A DNA stretch of 64,000 bases from JAKZVK01 sp965261065. Its GTDB lineage: Bacteria; Acidobacteriota; Terriglobia; Bryobacterales; UBA6623. The DNA lies in contig OZ253444.1 in NCBI GenBank assembly GCA_965261065.1, forward strand, positions 2,480,001 to 2,544,000. The letters are read 5' to 3'. Both the position numbers and the translations under genes were made by a program. Shown piece after piece: positions 18,501 through 26,452 of the stretch. Under the pieces are notes generated by a model. It was not told the origin of the DNA. It saw nothing but the letters and a program-made list of their open reading frames with translations, and did no database searches. Numbering within the stretch: the stretch's first letter is position 1; every line of letters begins with the position of its first letter.

Positions 18501-19027
18501 GAGCGCTGGCCAAACTGCACTCCCGGCACCAGAACCGCTAGCTGGACGATGTTGCGGCCGTTCAGCGGCAACTCGACGATGCGCCGGTTTTCGATCACGC
18601 TGCCGACCGTTGCGTTCTCGGTGTTGAGCGTGATGGCGTCCGCGGCGACTTCGATGGTCTCGGTGATGTCGCCGACCTCCATCGTGAAGTCGGTCCGAAC
18701 CTGCGCCGTGGTTGCCACGCGGACGCCGCTCATCGACTGTGTCTTGAAGCCGTCCAACTCACAACGGACGGTGTAGTTGCCCACCGGCACGTACGAGAAG
18801 CGGTAGTTGCCGGTTTCGTTGGTAGTCACGGTTGTGGTGATACCAGTGTCGACGTTCGTCATCGTCACCGTCGCGCCGGGAATGACCGCGCCGGTGGCAT
18901 CCTATACCAGACCCTCAATAGTCTGGGTACTGGTTCGCTGGCCGTACAGCGGGAGCGTGAGCAGCCCCAGCAGCAGGACCAGCGCGACAAAACTGAAAGA
19001 CTCTGTTCTTCTGTTGGACAGAAACAT
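15533..19027 (-). pseudogene. Oar-like TonB-dependent receptor with in-frame amber codon
   Basis: Read through, this is a roughly 1160-residue outer-membrane receptor. It starts at ATG 19027 (MFLSNRRTE..., signal peptide ending near YGQ, AGAGG upstream). TAG at 18902-18904 follows codon 41 (...TIEGLV), after which the same frame continues DATGAVIPGATVTMTN, the carboxypeptidase-regulatory-like domain, then a plug (VELPLNGRNIVQLAVLVPG) and barrel ending LKLQF. The position of the stop corresponds to a Leu/Lys/Arg codon in relatives. The first ATG after the stop, 18868, lacks the signal peptide. Such receptors import large substrates such as glycans or peptides. Either a nonsense mutation, a sequencing error or read-through; as written the protein is not exported. 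Confidence 0.85.
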
Positions 19028-19123
19028 AGTTGGACCTCTAGCCAGATTCGTTCGCGTTGGCTTTTTCAGAGTAGGCAGACCCCCGAATTCTGATGCCCGA
19101 GTGAACCGCCCGAAGCCGGGGTA

Positions 19124-19153
19124 ACTATAGCACACGATTGAATCGGTAATCAA
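19124..19153 (-). promoter_or_regulatory. Sigma70-type promoter of the TonB receptor gene
   Basis: On the minus strand TTGATT (19148-19153) and TATAGT (19124-19129) are separated by 18 bp, about 100 bp upstream of ATG 19027. The ISNCY target duplication begins at the outer edge of the -35 box, so the insertion left the core promoter intact but removed any upstream operator. Confidence 0.6.
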
Positions 19154-19170
19154 GCGGCATGTTACGTCTG

Positions 19171-20767
19171 TGTCAACGCCCAATAGAAATGTCCCCCTCG
19201 GTAGCTCGATAGAAGTGTCCCCTTGTGTTTCTTGTTCGTAGGAGAGATATCGTCGTCGTCGGGGCTGTGGAACTGTGGGAATCGCGTAGCGATTTCCAAG
19301 GGGCGGTGGGAAGGGTGGAAAACCATCCACCGCTCCTCGAACCCGGTACTGCTGCCTCGAGAGATTTTCCACGCTTTCCATCCGACCCGGCATTTCCACA
19401 GCCCTCTTATGTATTCGCAGCCCGTTTTTTCAGTAACACAGCTCGCCGCCAGGGGTGGTTCGCCGCCGGCTTGCGCCCGCCCCCCGGACGCTGCTGTGGT
19501 GCTGGCTTCGTCCGCAGCTGTGGCGTCGGCGTGGCGATCACGTCGTGCTCGATCTCGTGCCCGTCAAACCTCACCTGCAAGCTCTCATCGCGCCACTGTT
19601 GGACCGTCACCCGTGCCCCCGCCCCCACGCCCTGGTTGCGTTTCGGCTTCAACTGCAAACAACGATTCTCGAAACGCACCACCCGGTCGTTGCTCACCAC
19701 CCGTTCGTACTCGCAACAGAACACCCCTCGCAGCTCGGTGCCGCGGGGGAGCGCCTGGTGAAAGTCCGCTGCCGCCGCCGGCTCACAGGCGAAGCGCTCG
19801 TTGTGCTCGGCCAGGTACTCCTCGTCGAGATAACGGTTCGCCGCCTCGTACTCGACGATCCCGCGCAGCCGCATCTTCTTGATCAGGCGGTCTTGGTGCG
19901 TGCCGTGATGGCGCTCCACTCGGCCCTTGGCTTGCGGCGAGGAAGCCGCCATGATCGTAATGCCGAGCTTGGCACACATGCGCCCGAACTGCGTCTCGGG
20001 CTTGATGCCTGCCAGCGCTTCCCGCGACGTCGGCTGGCGCTGGTAGACGTTTTTCCAGTCGCAGTACAACGCCTTGGGAACGCCGTGTTGACGTACCCAG
20101 GCTGCGAGCAGATCGGCCGCGGCCCAGGTCGTTTCCTGGTCCGAGAAACGGCACAGCGCCACACCGGTCGCGTCATCGACGAAGTTCATCAGACAGGCTT
20201 TCGGGCCGCGTTCTTCCAGCCAGTGGTGGTGCGAACCGTCGAGTTGAATCAGCTCGCCGAAGTGCGCTTTGCGTTGGCGCCGGGTGCGATGCGGTTGGCG
20301 CTTGCGACGGCGGCTCCACAGACCCGCGGCGAGCATCCAGCGCCGCAGTGTTTCGCGCGGCACTTCCAGGCCGTGGTCGGCTGCCAGATGTTCCGACGCC
20401 AGCGTCGGCCCGAAGCGCTCGTGCCCCTCGCCCGCATAGTTCTCGCGCACCAACTCGAGAACCTGCTGGCGTCGCTTCTGATCGGCTCGGTTCGAAGCAC
20501 GGCCGACGTTACCGTGCACCAAAGCCTTGGCCCCGCCCGCACGGTAACGCTTCTTCAGACGCTTCGCATGGCGGTAGCTGACCTCCAGCAGCTCGGCGGC
20601 TTCGGTCAACTTCAGTTCCCCTCGTTTCACTCGGCTCAGCACTTCGCCGCGCCTCAACTCCTTGGCACTCATCCATGTCCTTCCCACTCTCGGCTCCTCC
20701 TTCGGAGCCTCAGAGTAGGGGACATTTCTATTGGGCGCTCAAGGGGACATTATCATTGGGCTTCAAC
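19171..20767 (-). mobile_element. ISNCY (IS1202-like) insertion sequence
   Basis: A 1597-bp element bounded by imperfect inverted repeats: GTCAACGCCCAATAGAAATG at the left and, inverted, GTTGAAGCCCAATGATAATG at the right. Both ends contain a second internal copy of the 'aatagaaatgtcccc' unit, giving double subterminal repeats. The flanks are an 18-bp direct repeat, unusually long for a DDE element. A short non-autonomous relative with the same ends is at 50042-50324. Confidence 0.85.
19407..20672 (-). CDS. ISNCY-family DDE transposase
   Basis: The 421-residue protein opens with a helix-turn-helix (VKRGELKLTEAAELLEVSYR), has a basic linker, and an integrase-type DDE domain: first Asp in LIQLDGSHHHW, second in ALYCDWKNVY, Glu in KGRVERHHGTHQDRL. 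It ends in a proline-rich basic tail. ATG 20672 (MSAKELRRG) has GGAAGG just upstream, so it is preferred over the GTG-type start five codons earlier. The gene is intact. Confidence 0.88.
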   Translation of the reverse strand: MSAKELRRGEVLSRVKRGELKLTEAAELLEVSYRHAKRLKKRYRAGGAKALVHGNVGRASNRADQKRRQQVLELVRENYAGEGHERFGPTLASEHLAADHGLEVPRETLRRWMLAAGLWSRRRKRQPHRTRRQRKAHFGELIQLDGSHHHWLEERGPKACLMNFVDDATGVALCRFSDQETTWAAADLLAAWVRQHGVPKALYCDWKNVYQRQPTSREALAGIKPETQFGRMCAKLGITIMAASSPQAKGRVERHHGTHQDRLIKKMRLRGIVEYEAANRYLDEEYLAEHNERFACEPAAAADFHQALPRGTELRGVFCCEYERVVSNDRVVRFENRCLQLKPKRNQGVGAGARVTVQQWRDESLQVRFDGHEIEHDVIATPTPQLRTKPAPQQRPGGGRKPAANHPWRRAVLLKKRAANT

Positions 20768-20838
20768 AGCGGCATGTTACGTCTGGGTGCGCGACATGAA
20801 AGTGCCAAGTGGTTGGGGTACGGTCTGGGGTGCGGTGT

Positions 20839-20861
20839 CCTAGCGTATATAATACGCTAGG
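20839..20861 (+). promoter_or_regulatory. Palindromic promoter of ISKra4-a
   Basis: Perfect inverted arms CCTAGCGTAT (20839-20848) and ATACGCTAGG (20852-20861) are separated by three bases, and TATAAT (20848-20853) lies at the centre as a -10 box. A GGAGG ribosome site and ATG 20880 follow. An operator placed on the -10 box would suit self-repression. Confidence 0.65.
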
Positions 20862-20879
20862 ATAAGAAGGAGGTGTCCC

Positions 20880-21308
20880 ATGCCCGATTCCCTGCCCGCC
20901 TTGGAGTACCGTCGCCACGCGATCTTCCAGCAGATGCTTGCCTTGGGTGATTTTCGCCAAGGCTCCGTCACCACCACTCAAGGCCCTTGCGGCAAACCCA
21001 CCTGCCGCTGTCGTCAGCGCGGTCATCCCGGCCATGGCCCGCACTGGCGGTTGACCTACAAATCCCGCGGCAAGACCGTCACCCAGAGCCTCTCCGACCC
21101 GGCGGCTCGCCGTAAGACTCAGCGGGAGATCACCGCCTTTCGGCGCTTCCAGCAGCTAAGCCGAGAACTCATCGAAGTCAACGAGAAGATCTGCCGCTTG
21201 CGGCCCGTTGAGCAAGAGTCCGAGTCGGCAGCGTCTGTGACGCCGCAGGAAAAAAAACGGCCGCGGCGATCCAACAAGAAGTCACCCAAGAAGTCGAACA
21301 GTTGCTGA
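20880..21308 (+). CDS. DUF6788-type accessory protein of ISKra4-a
   Basis: The 142-residue protein has a Cys/His cluster (GPCGKPTCRCRQRGHPGHGPHW) near residues 37-58, likely a zinc-binding DNA or RNA contact, then a helical region (EITAFRRFQQLSRELIEVNEK). These proteins are found upstream of ISKra4 transposases. Near the end it passes through a run of eight A (21250-21257), after which the -1 frame continues smoothly into the transposase (AAAIQQEVTQEVEQLL), so a fused product by slippage is likely. The annotated tail (KKRPRRSNKKSPKKSNSC) would be the unshifted form. Confidence 0.8.
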   Translation: MPDSLPALEYRRHAIFQQMLALGDFRQGSVTTTQGPCGKPTCRCRQRGHPGHGPHWRLTYKSRGKTVTQSLSDPAARRKTQREITAFRRFQQLSRELIEVNEKICRLRPVEQESESAASVTPQEKKRPRRSNKKSPKKSNSC

Positions 21309-22609
21309 CTCTGATCTTCGCCGCCCGGCGCAAGCAGCAGCACTGGGACCTGGAAGCGCTGGAGACGGCCACCCGTGCGGCACTGCACCGAGCCGGCGCG
21401 AAGTTGCTCGAGCAACTGTTGGAGGCGCCCGCCGACGCCGCGCCTGAGCCATCCTGTCGCTGCGGCCGTCGCACCCGTCACCGCGGTCGGCGGCCCAAGA
21501 CCGTGGTGAGTGTGCTCGGCGCGGTCGCGATCGAACGGCCCTACTACCTCTGCTCGGCGTGCCATCAGGGACAGTTCCCCTTTGACCGCGAACTCGATGT
21601 CGACAACACGCACTACTCTCCCGGCGTGCGCCGCATGATGGCGCTGGTGGGCAGCGAGTCGTCGTTTGAAAGCAGTCGCGAGCAACTGCGGGTGTTAGCC
21701 GGTTTGGACGTTACCACCAAAGCCATCGAGCGCGGCGCCGAGGCGATCGGGGCCGACCTCGGCGCCCGCGAACAACAACAGATCCAACGGGCGGTGCAAC
21801 TGCCGCTGCCCGCGGTGGCCGGGGCCGACATTCCGGTTCTCTACATCGAGATGGACGGCACCGGGGTGCCGATGGTGGTGGCCGAGACGGCGGGACGAGC
21901 CGGCAAAAAGGACCGCGAGCGCGCCCGCACGCGGGAGGTCAAGCTCGGCTGTGTGTTCACGCAAGCCGAGGGCAAGCCAGGCGACCGACCCGTGCGTGAG
22001 GAAGGGTCGACGAGCTATACGGGAGCGATCGAGGGCGCCGAGGCGTTTGGGCGACGCCTCTGGCAGCAGGCCTGGGAGCGCGGCTGGGGGCGGGCGAACA
22101 AGAAGGTGGTAATCGGCGACGGAGCCGCCTGGATCTGGAACCTCTCGCATCAATACTTCGCGGGCGCGATCGAAATCGTGGACCTCTATCATGCGCGCCA
22201 GCACTTGTGGGAGTTGGCGGCGCAACTGGGGCTCGACGACGAGCCCAGCCGGCGGCGCTGGACCCAGCAACGGCTCCGCCAACTCGATCAGGGTCAGATC
22301 AAGAAGTTGGTGGCGGCCCTACGAGGTGTGGTGGCCCCGCAGCCGGATCTGGCTCGTCGACTGACGAGCGAAGCGGAGTACTTCGAACACAACGCCGAGC
22401 GGATGCGCTATCCGCACTTTCGCAAGCAGGGATTGTTCATCGGTTCAGGGGTGATCGAGGCGGGATGCAAGACGGTAGTGGCGCAACGTCTGAAGCGCTC
22501 GGGCATGTTCTGGACGGTACGCGGCGCGAACGCCATCCTGGCGCTACGCTGCGCCCGCCTCAGCGGCCGCTTCGAAGACTACTGGGAATCCCGCACCCAG
22601 GCCGGATGA
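21302..22609 (+). CDS. ISKra4-family transposase (copy a)
   Basis: A 435-residue transposase with an N-terminal CRCGRRTRHRGRRPKTV zinc-like segment, then YYLCSACHQGQFPFD and the DDE domain: Asp in YIEMDGTGVP, Asp in VVIGDGAAWIWNL, and Glu in GSGVIEAGCK, ending with the RSGMFWTVRGANAILALR block. The frame is open upstream to the A-run in the preceding gene, so the true N-terminus is probably supplied by frameshifting or transcriptional slippage rather than the start at 21302. Intact. Confidence 0.9.
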   Translation: MLTLIFAARRKQQHWDLEALETATRAALHRAGAKLLEQLLEAPADAAPEPSCRCGRRTRHRGRRPKTVVSVLGAVAIERPYYLCSACHQGQFPFDRELDVDNTHYSPGVRRMMALVGSESSFESSREQLRVLAGLDVTTKAIERGAEAIGADLGAREQQQIQRAVQLPLPAVAGADIPVLYIEMDGTGVPMVVAETAGRAGKKDRERARTREVKLGCVFTQAEGKPGDRPVREEGSTSYTGAIEGAEAFGRRLWQQAWERGWGRANKKVVIGDGAAWIWNLSHQYFAGAIEIVDLYHARQHLWELAAQLGLDDEPSRRRWTQQRLRQLDQGQIKKLVAALRGVVAPQPDLARRLTSEAEYFEHNAERMRYPHFRKQGLFIGSGVIEAGCKTVVAQRLKRSGMFWTVRGANAILALRCARLSGRFEDYWESRTQAG

Positions 22610-22732
22610 GCGGCACTTTTATGTCGCGCACCCGTTACGTCTGGGTGCGCGACAAGAAAGTGATGATTTGCGGGCCCCCCTTTTTTGCGTGCTAATCCTT
22701 ACGCAGTGATACGTTAGGAAAGGAGGCGTACT

Positions 22733-23164
22733 ATGCCCGAATCTCTCGTCGCGCTCGAACGTCAACGAAAGGCCATCCTCGCTCGGATTCTCGATCTAGG
22801 AGACTTCCGCAGCGGATCCATCAGCGCTGTCAGCGGCCGCTGCGGCAAACCGTCCTGCCGTTGCCATCAGCCCGGCCAGCCCGCTCATGGCCCGAACTAC
22901 CGCCTGACCAGGAAGGTCAACGGCAAGACCGTGAGTGAGACCTTTTCCTCGCCCGCCCAGCGGCGCAAAGCGCAACGCGAAGTTGAGGCTTTTCACCGCT
23001 TCCGGGAGCTGAGCCGACAACTGCTCGAAGTCAACGAACAGATCTGCCGCTTGCGCCCCGTCGCCGAGGACGCCGAGCTGAGTCCGCAGGAAAAAAACGG
23101 CCGAAGCGATCCAGCAAGAAGTCGCCGTAGAAGTAGGGAGGCTGCTACGGGTCGTCTTGTGTGA
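22733..23164 (+). CDS. DUF6788-type accessory protein of ISKra4-b
   Basis: A 143-residue relative of the protein at 20880, with the same Cys/His cluster (GRCGKPSCRCHQPGQPAHGP) and helical C-terminal region. AGGAGG precedes ATG 22733. Near the end it reads through seven A (23091-23097); the transposase frame (TAEAIQQEVAVEVGRLLRVV) follows in a different frame. Because the run here is A7 and in copy a A8, the two copies need opposite shifts to fuse, which fits transcriptional slippage on the A tract. Confidence 0.8.
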   Translation: MPESLVALERQRKAILARILDLGDFRSGSISAVSGRCGKPSCRCHQPGQPAHGPNYRLTRKVNGKTVSETFSSPAQRRKAQREVEAFHRFRELSRQLLEVNEQICRLRPVAEDAELSPQEKNGRSDPARSRRRSREAATGRLV

Positions 23165-24446
23165 GAGGCGCAAGCGCGGGTCGCTCGACCTCGAAGCCGT
23201 CGAACAGGCGACGCGCGACGCGCTGCATCAAGCCGGCGCTGTCTTGCTCGAGACGCTGTTGAACGAAGACGCGGCCGGCGAATCGCAGCAGCCCTGCACC
23301 TGCGGCTCGCCAGCGCGCTACGCCGGTCGGCGGCCGAAGAAGCTCGTCACGATGCTGGGCGAGGTCGTCGTCGAACGGCCGTACTATCACTGCAGCCGCT
23401 GCGGCAAAGGCTTCGCGCCGCACGACCAAGAGCTGGCCGTCAAAGCGACGCAGTATTCGCCAGGCGTGCGCCGCATGACGGCGCTGGTCGGCTCCGAGAC
23501 GTCGTTCGATCGCGGTCGCGCGTTGCTCGACGAGTTGGCCGGAGTGCGGCTGACCGCCAAGGCTGTCGAGCGCGAAGCCGAGGCGATCGGCGAAGATGTC
23601 GCCAGCGAAGAACAAGCCGCGATCGCGCGCGCCGTACCGCTGGAGCTTCCTGCGATGTCAGGACCTGAAACTCCGATTCTCTACATCGAGATGGACGGCA
23701 CGGGCGTACCTGTCACCGCCGCCGAGACGGCCGGCCGCAAGGGTAAGGACGGCGGCCCGGCCGGCACGCGCGAGGTCAAGCTCGGCTGTGTGTTCACGCA
23801 AACAAGCTGCGACGAACAAGGCCGTCCCGTGCGCGACGAAGACTCGACCAGCTACACCGGCGCGATCGAGGACGACGCCGCCTTCGGACGCCGCATTTAC
23901 AGCGAGGCTTGGCGACGGGGTTGGAGTCGGGCGCGCAAGAAGGTCGTGCTTGGCGACGGTGCGGGCTGGATCTGGAATCTTTCGCACGAATACTTTCCCG
24001 GCGCGATCGAGATCGTCGACTTGTATCACGCTCGCGAACATCTGTGGGAGCTGGCGTCGAAGCTGTTTCCCCAACAACAAAAGCGCCTCCGCGGTTGGGC
24101 GCGGCGCATGCAGAAAAAGCTCGACGCGGGGCGCATCGAGCAACTCGTCACTGCGCTGCGCGAGATCGAAACCGACGACCCGGAGTTGGCGCATCCGCTG
24201 GCGCTGGAGGCGGACTACTTCCAGCGCCATGCGGAGCGCATGCGTTACGGCGAGTTTCGCCGGCAGGGCTTGTTTGTGGGCTCAGGCGTGATCGAGGCGG
24301 GTTGCCGCACCGTCATTGCGAGTCGGTTGAAACGCTCGGGCATGTTCTGGAGCGTGCGCGGCGCGAACGCTATCACGGCTTTGCGTTGCGCACGGCTCAG
24401 CAACCGCTTCGACGACTACTGGGAGAATCGCGCTCGCGCGGCCTGA
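23157..24446 (+). CDS. ISKra4-family transposase (copy b)
   Basis: A 429-residue transposase parallel to copy a: CTCGSPARYAGRRPKKLV, then YYHCSRCGKGFAPHD, catalytic Asp in YIEMDGTGVP, Asp in VVLGDGAGWIWNL, Glu in GSGVIEAGCR, and the final RSGMFWSVRGANAITALR block. The start at 23157 is formal; the frame continues upstream to the A-run of the previous gene. Intact, so both stacked ISKra4 elements appear capable of movement. Confidence 0.9.
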   Translation: MCERRKRGSLDLEAVEQATRDALHQAGAVLLETLLNEDAAGESQQPCTCGSPARYAGRRPKKLVTMLGEVVVERPYYHCSRCGKGFAPHDQELAVKATQYSPGVRRMTALVGSETSFDRGRALLDELAGVRLTAKAVEREAEAIGEDVASEEQAAIARAVPLELPAMSGPETPILYIEMDGTGVPVTAAETAGRKGKDGGPAGTREVKLGCVFTQTSCDEQGRPVRDEDSTSYTGAIEDDAAFGRRIYSEAWRRGWSRARKKVVLGDGAGWIWNLSHEYFPGAIEIVDLYHAREHLWELASKLFPQQQKRLRGWARRMQKKLDAGRIEQLVTALREIETDDPELAHPLALEADYFQRHAERMRYGEFRRQGLFVGSGVIEAGCRTVIASRLKRSGMFWSVRGANAITALRCARLSNRFDDYWENRARAA

Positions 24447-24728
24447 GCCTCACAAATTTGTCGCACACCCGTTACGTCTGTTTGGGCCCAAAGGGGACGG
24501 CCCAAAGGGGCCCAAAGAGGACAGTCACCCTAACCGTGCGGCCAGAAGGGCTCGAAGGTGCGGCGCAAAGGGGCCAGACGTGCGTTGGAACGGCTGAGCA
24601 CAGCGATGTGCACCGACCGTCCAGTCGGGTGGGGGCGTTGGTCCGGGGGCTCAAGAACGAGGCTCCACTGGCCTTTCGACCGCGAAACGCGCTTACTGCC
24701 CAGGGTAATGTGCGAGTTACGGGTCGCG

Positions 24729-24797
24729 GTAGGGATACCGGTCGCCCGGCACACCCCGCACAGATCCGTACGTGAGCGTCAACTCATACGGCTCCTA
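24729..24797 (-). other. Group II intron 3' end remnant (domains V-VI)
   Basis: On the minus strand the sequence GAGCCGTATGAG, tetraloop-like TTGA, then CGCTCACGTACGGATC has the form of domain V, with one G-A mismatch low in the stem. A second hairpin (GTGCCGGGCGACCGGTATCC region) and the terminal CCTAC resemble domain VI and the intron 3' end. No reverse transcriptase frame remains upstream, so only the 3' tip is left. Confidence 0.55.
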
Positions 24798-24897
24798 CCT
24801 CGGATGATGGCGACCGAAAGACTGCAACGCAGCACACGCCGCCGAATCCTCCAGGCCGCCGCGGCCGGGTGAACAAACTGTGCAAGGTGTGGCGGAT

Positions 24898-25179
24898 CTG
24901 GTTTGCGGGTAGTGGCTCAGTTTCAGCCATGACGGTCTCACGGACACCGGATCCGCCATACACGGTGGCTCAAGCCGGTGTGTCGGAAGGACGCTGAAGC
25001 GCCCTAGGCAGGAACGAAGAGGCTACGCTGAACCGGCCGTAAACGACCGGCCTACAACGCGCTTCGCGCGGAAGCCGCCTGAAGGCGACTTCAGAAACGA
25101 TGGCCTTCCGGACCAGTGTGCAGCGCACGCCCGTCACCCAGCGTGGCGCAGCCAAATTGAGCCACTACTGGTTTGCGGG
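24898..25179. mobile_element. MITE-like element with 12-bp direct repeats
   Basis: The 258 bp from 24910 to 25167 are bordered by inverted repeats TAGTGGCTCAGTTT and (inverted) TAGTGGCTCAATTT, and outside these by the 12-bp direct repeat CTGGTTTGCGGG (24898-24909, 25168-25179). The inside has no gene. It is the signature of a small non-autonomous transposon, 36 bp upstream of the next gene. Confidence 0.65.
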
Positions 25180-25215
25180 CAAGCTCCACGCGCAGTGGTA
25201 TAGTCCCTAGACTCG

Positions 25216-26319
25216 GTGAAAGACTCCTGGACCATCGCGATTGTTACGGTCGTCGTTCTGTGCTTCATGGTGGTGCTTCTCATGCCCTACCAGGAGTTGA
25301 CCTTGAGCGGCAAGAACGACTTCTTGCCGTTCTATGGCGGCGCGCGGCTGCTTGATACGGGCGATCTCTACAATCGTGAACGGCTCAACGAAGAGGCGAT
25401 CAAGGCCATTGGCGTTTTCTCTGACCAGCACGGATACATCCGCCTGCCGTTTCATGCCGCCTTTCTGTGGCCTCTGAGCCGGCTGCCCTACCTGTCGGCG
25501 TACGTAATCTGGGAAGTGGCCATCCTAGCTGCCTTCGTCGCGTTTGTCGTTTTCTGGCACCCCCCCGGCGGACCGTTGAAGGTACTCTTGGCCGCGATGT
25601 CGCTTCCGGCATTCACCTCCATCGCCAACGGGCAAGACTGTACCTTCCTGCTCGTTTTCATTCTTGGAACAGTGGTTCTCTACCGGCGAGGCAGCAAGTT
25701 TTGGGCCGGCGCTGTATTGAGCCTATGCGCGATCAAGTTTCACCTGTTCCTGCTCGTGCCGGTGTTGATTGTCGCCCGCCGGGAGTGGCGTCTCGCCGGG
25801 GGGCTGGCAAGCGGAGGGGCGGTGTTGGCTGCCGTTTCGTTTACCGTGGCCGGCTGGATCTGGTCGGCGCAGTTCGTGGAGTCGGCTCTGAATCCCGAGT
25901 TCTCGCCGAAGACGGACCAGATGGCTAACCTGCACGGTGTGATGGCGCAAATTCCCGGGGGAACTGTGCTCGAAATTTTGATTGCGGCGATGGTGGTTGC
26001 CACGGTCTGGATGGTCTCCCGACGAATGAGCTTCGACTACGCCTTCTCGCTCATGCTGGCTGCGGGTTTCCTGCTGAGCATCCACGCCTACTTGCCCGAC
26101 TTGGTGATCACGCTTCCAGCAGCCCTCACCCTGACCGCGATTTCAAACCGGCGGCTGGTCAAGGCTTCGGCCTTCCTCCTGTTGGCGCTACCCATGCACC
26201 TGGCCGTGTTGGCGGGGTTCCCCACGTCCGCGCTGGTGACGGCAGCGTTGATGGGATTGATCGGCGCGGCGGCCGTCGAGGCTTGGCGCTCGCAACAGGC
26301 CGACATCGGCACGACATAG
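25216..26319 (+). CDS. DUF2029/GT87-like polytopic membrane protein
   Basis: The 367-residue protein has about nine or ten hydrophobic segments. An early short periplasmic loop, FYGGARLLDTGDLYN, matches the conserved start of GT87/DUF2029 polyprenyl-phosphate mannosyltransferase-like proteins, where the Asp/Tyr region follows the first helix. GTG 25216 (MKDSW) starts directly before the first helix; no strong ribosome site is visible. These enzymes transfer mannose or arabinose from a lipid carrier on the outer face of the membrane. It sits ahead of a transporter and two GT39 proteins, hinting at an envelope-glycosylation neighbourhood. Confidence 0.7.
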   Translation: MKDSWTIAIVTVVVLCFMVVLLMPYQELTLSGKNDFLPFYGGARLLDTGDLYNRERLNEEAIKAIGVFSDQHGYIRLPFHAAFLWPLSRLPYLSAYVIWEVAILAAFVAFVVFWHPPGGPLKVLLAAMSLPAFTSIANGQDCTFLLVFILGTVVLYRRGSKFWAGAVLSLCAIKFHLFLLVPVLIVARREWRLAGGLASGGAVLAAVSFTVAGWIWSAQFVESALNPEFSPKTDQMANLHGVMAQIPGGTVLEILIAAMVVATVWMVSRRMSFDYAFSLMLAAGFLLSIHAYLPDLVITLPAALTLTAISNRRLVKASAFLLLALPMHLAVLAGFPTSALVTAALMGLIGAAAVEAWRSQQADIGTT

Positions 26320-26452
26320 CGGTCCAACCACCCAACCCATCCTAAGAGCAACCGCGTCTCGTGAGTCCACACCTGCCCGGCGTGGGCGGCCCGTGATAGG
26401 GTGATGTACTTGCTCGGGACCGGGCGTTTCCATCGGTTCCGGCAACAGGGGG

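Larger units (their letters stand above)
20785..22633 (+). mobile_element. ISKra4-family insertion sequence, copy a
   Basis: A 1849-bp element with 22-bp inverted ends GGGTGCGCGACAT(G/A)AAAGTGCC and 9-bp flanking direct repeats GTTACGTCT. It encodes a small DUF6788-type protein and the transposase. Copy b follows immediately, separated only by one 9-bp repeat. Confidence 0.9.
22643..24470 (+). mobile_element. ISKra4-family insertion sequence, copy b
   Basis: An 1828-bp element related to but clearly diverged from copy a. Its ends begin GGGTGCGCGACAAGAAAG on the left and, inverted, GGGTGTGCGACAAATTTG on the right. Both sides carry GTTACGTCT. The divergence argues that the pair arose by two separate insertions at one site, not by duplication. 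Confidence 0.88.
19153..24479. repeat. Four direct repeats of GTTACGTCT bordering three IS elements
   Basis: GTTACGTCT occurs at 19161-19169, 20776-20784, 22634-22642 and 24471-24479, each time exactly at an IS boundary. The first two lie within an 18-bp repeat, AGCGGCATGTTACGTCTG (19153-19170 and 20768-20785). The stack is repeat, ISNCY, repeat, ISKra4-a, repeat, ISKra4-b, repeat. Confidence 0.9.

Noticed and set aside
19455..20843. A 462-codon plus-strand frame opposite the ISNCY transposase
   Set aside because: The opposite strand carries the HTH and DDE motifs; this frame has none.
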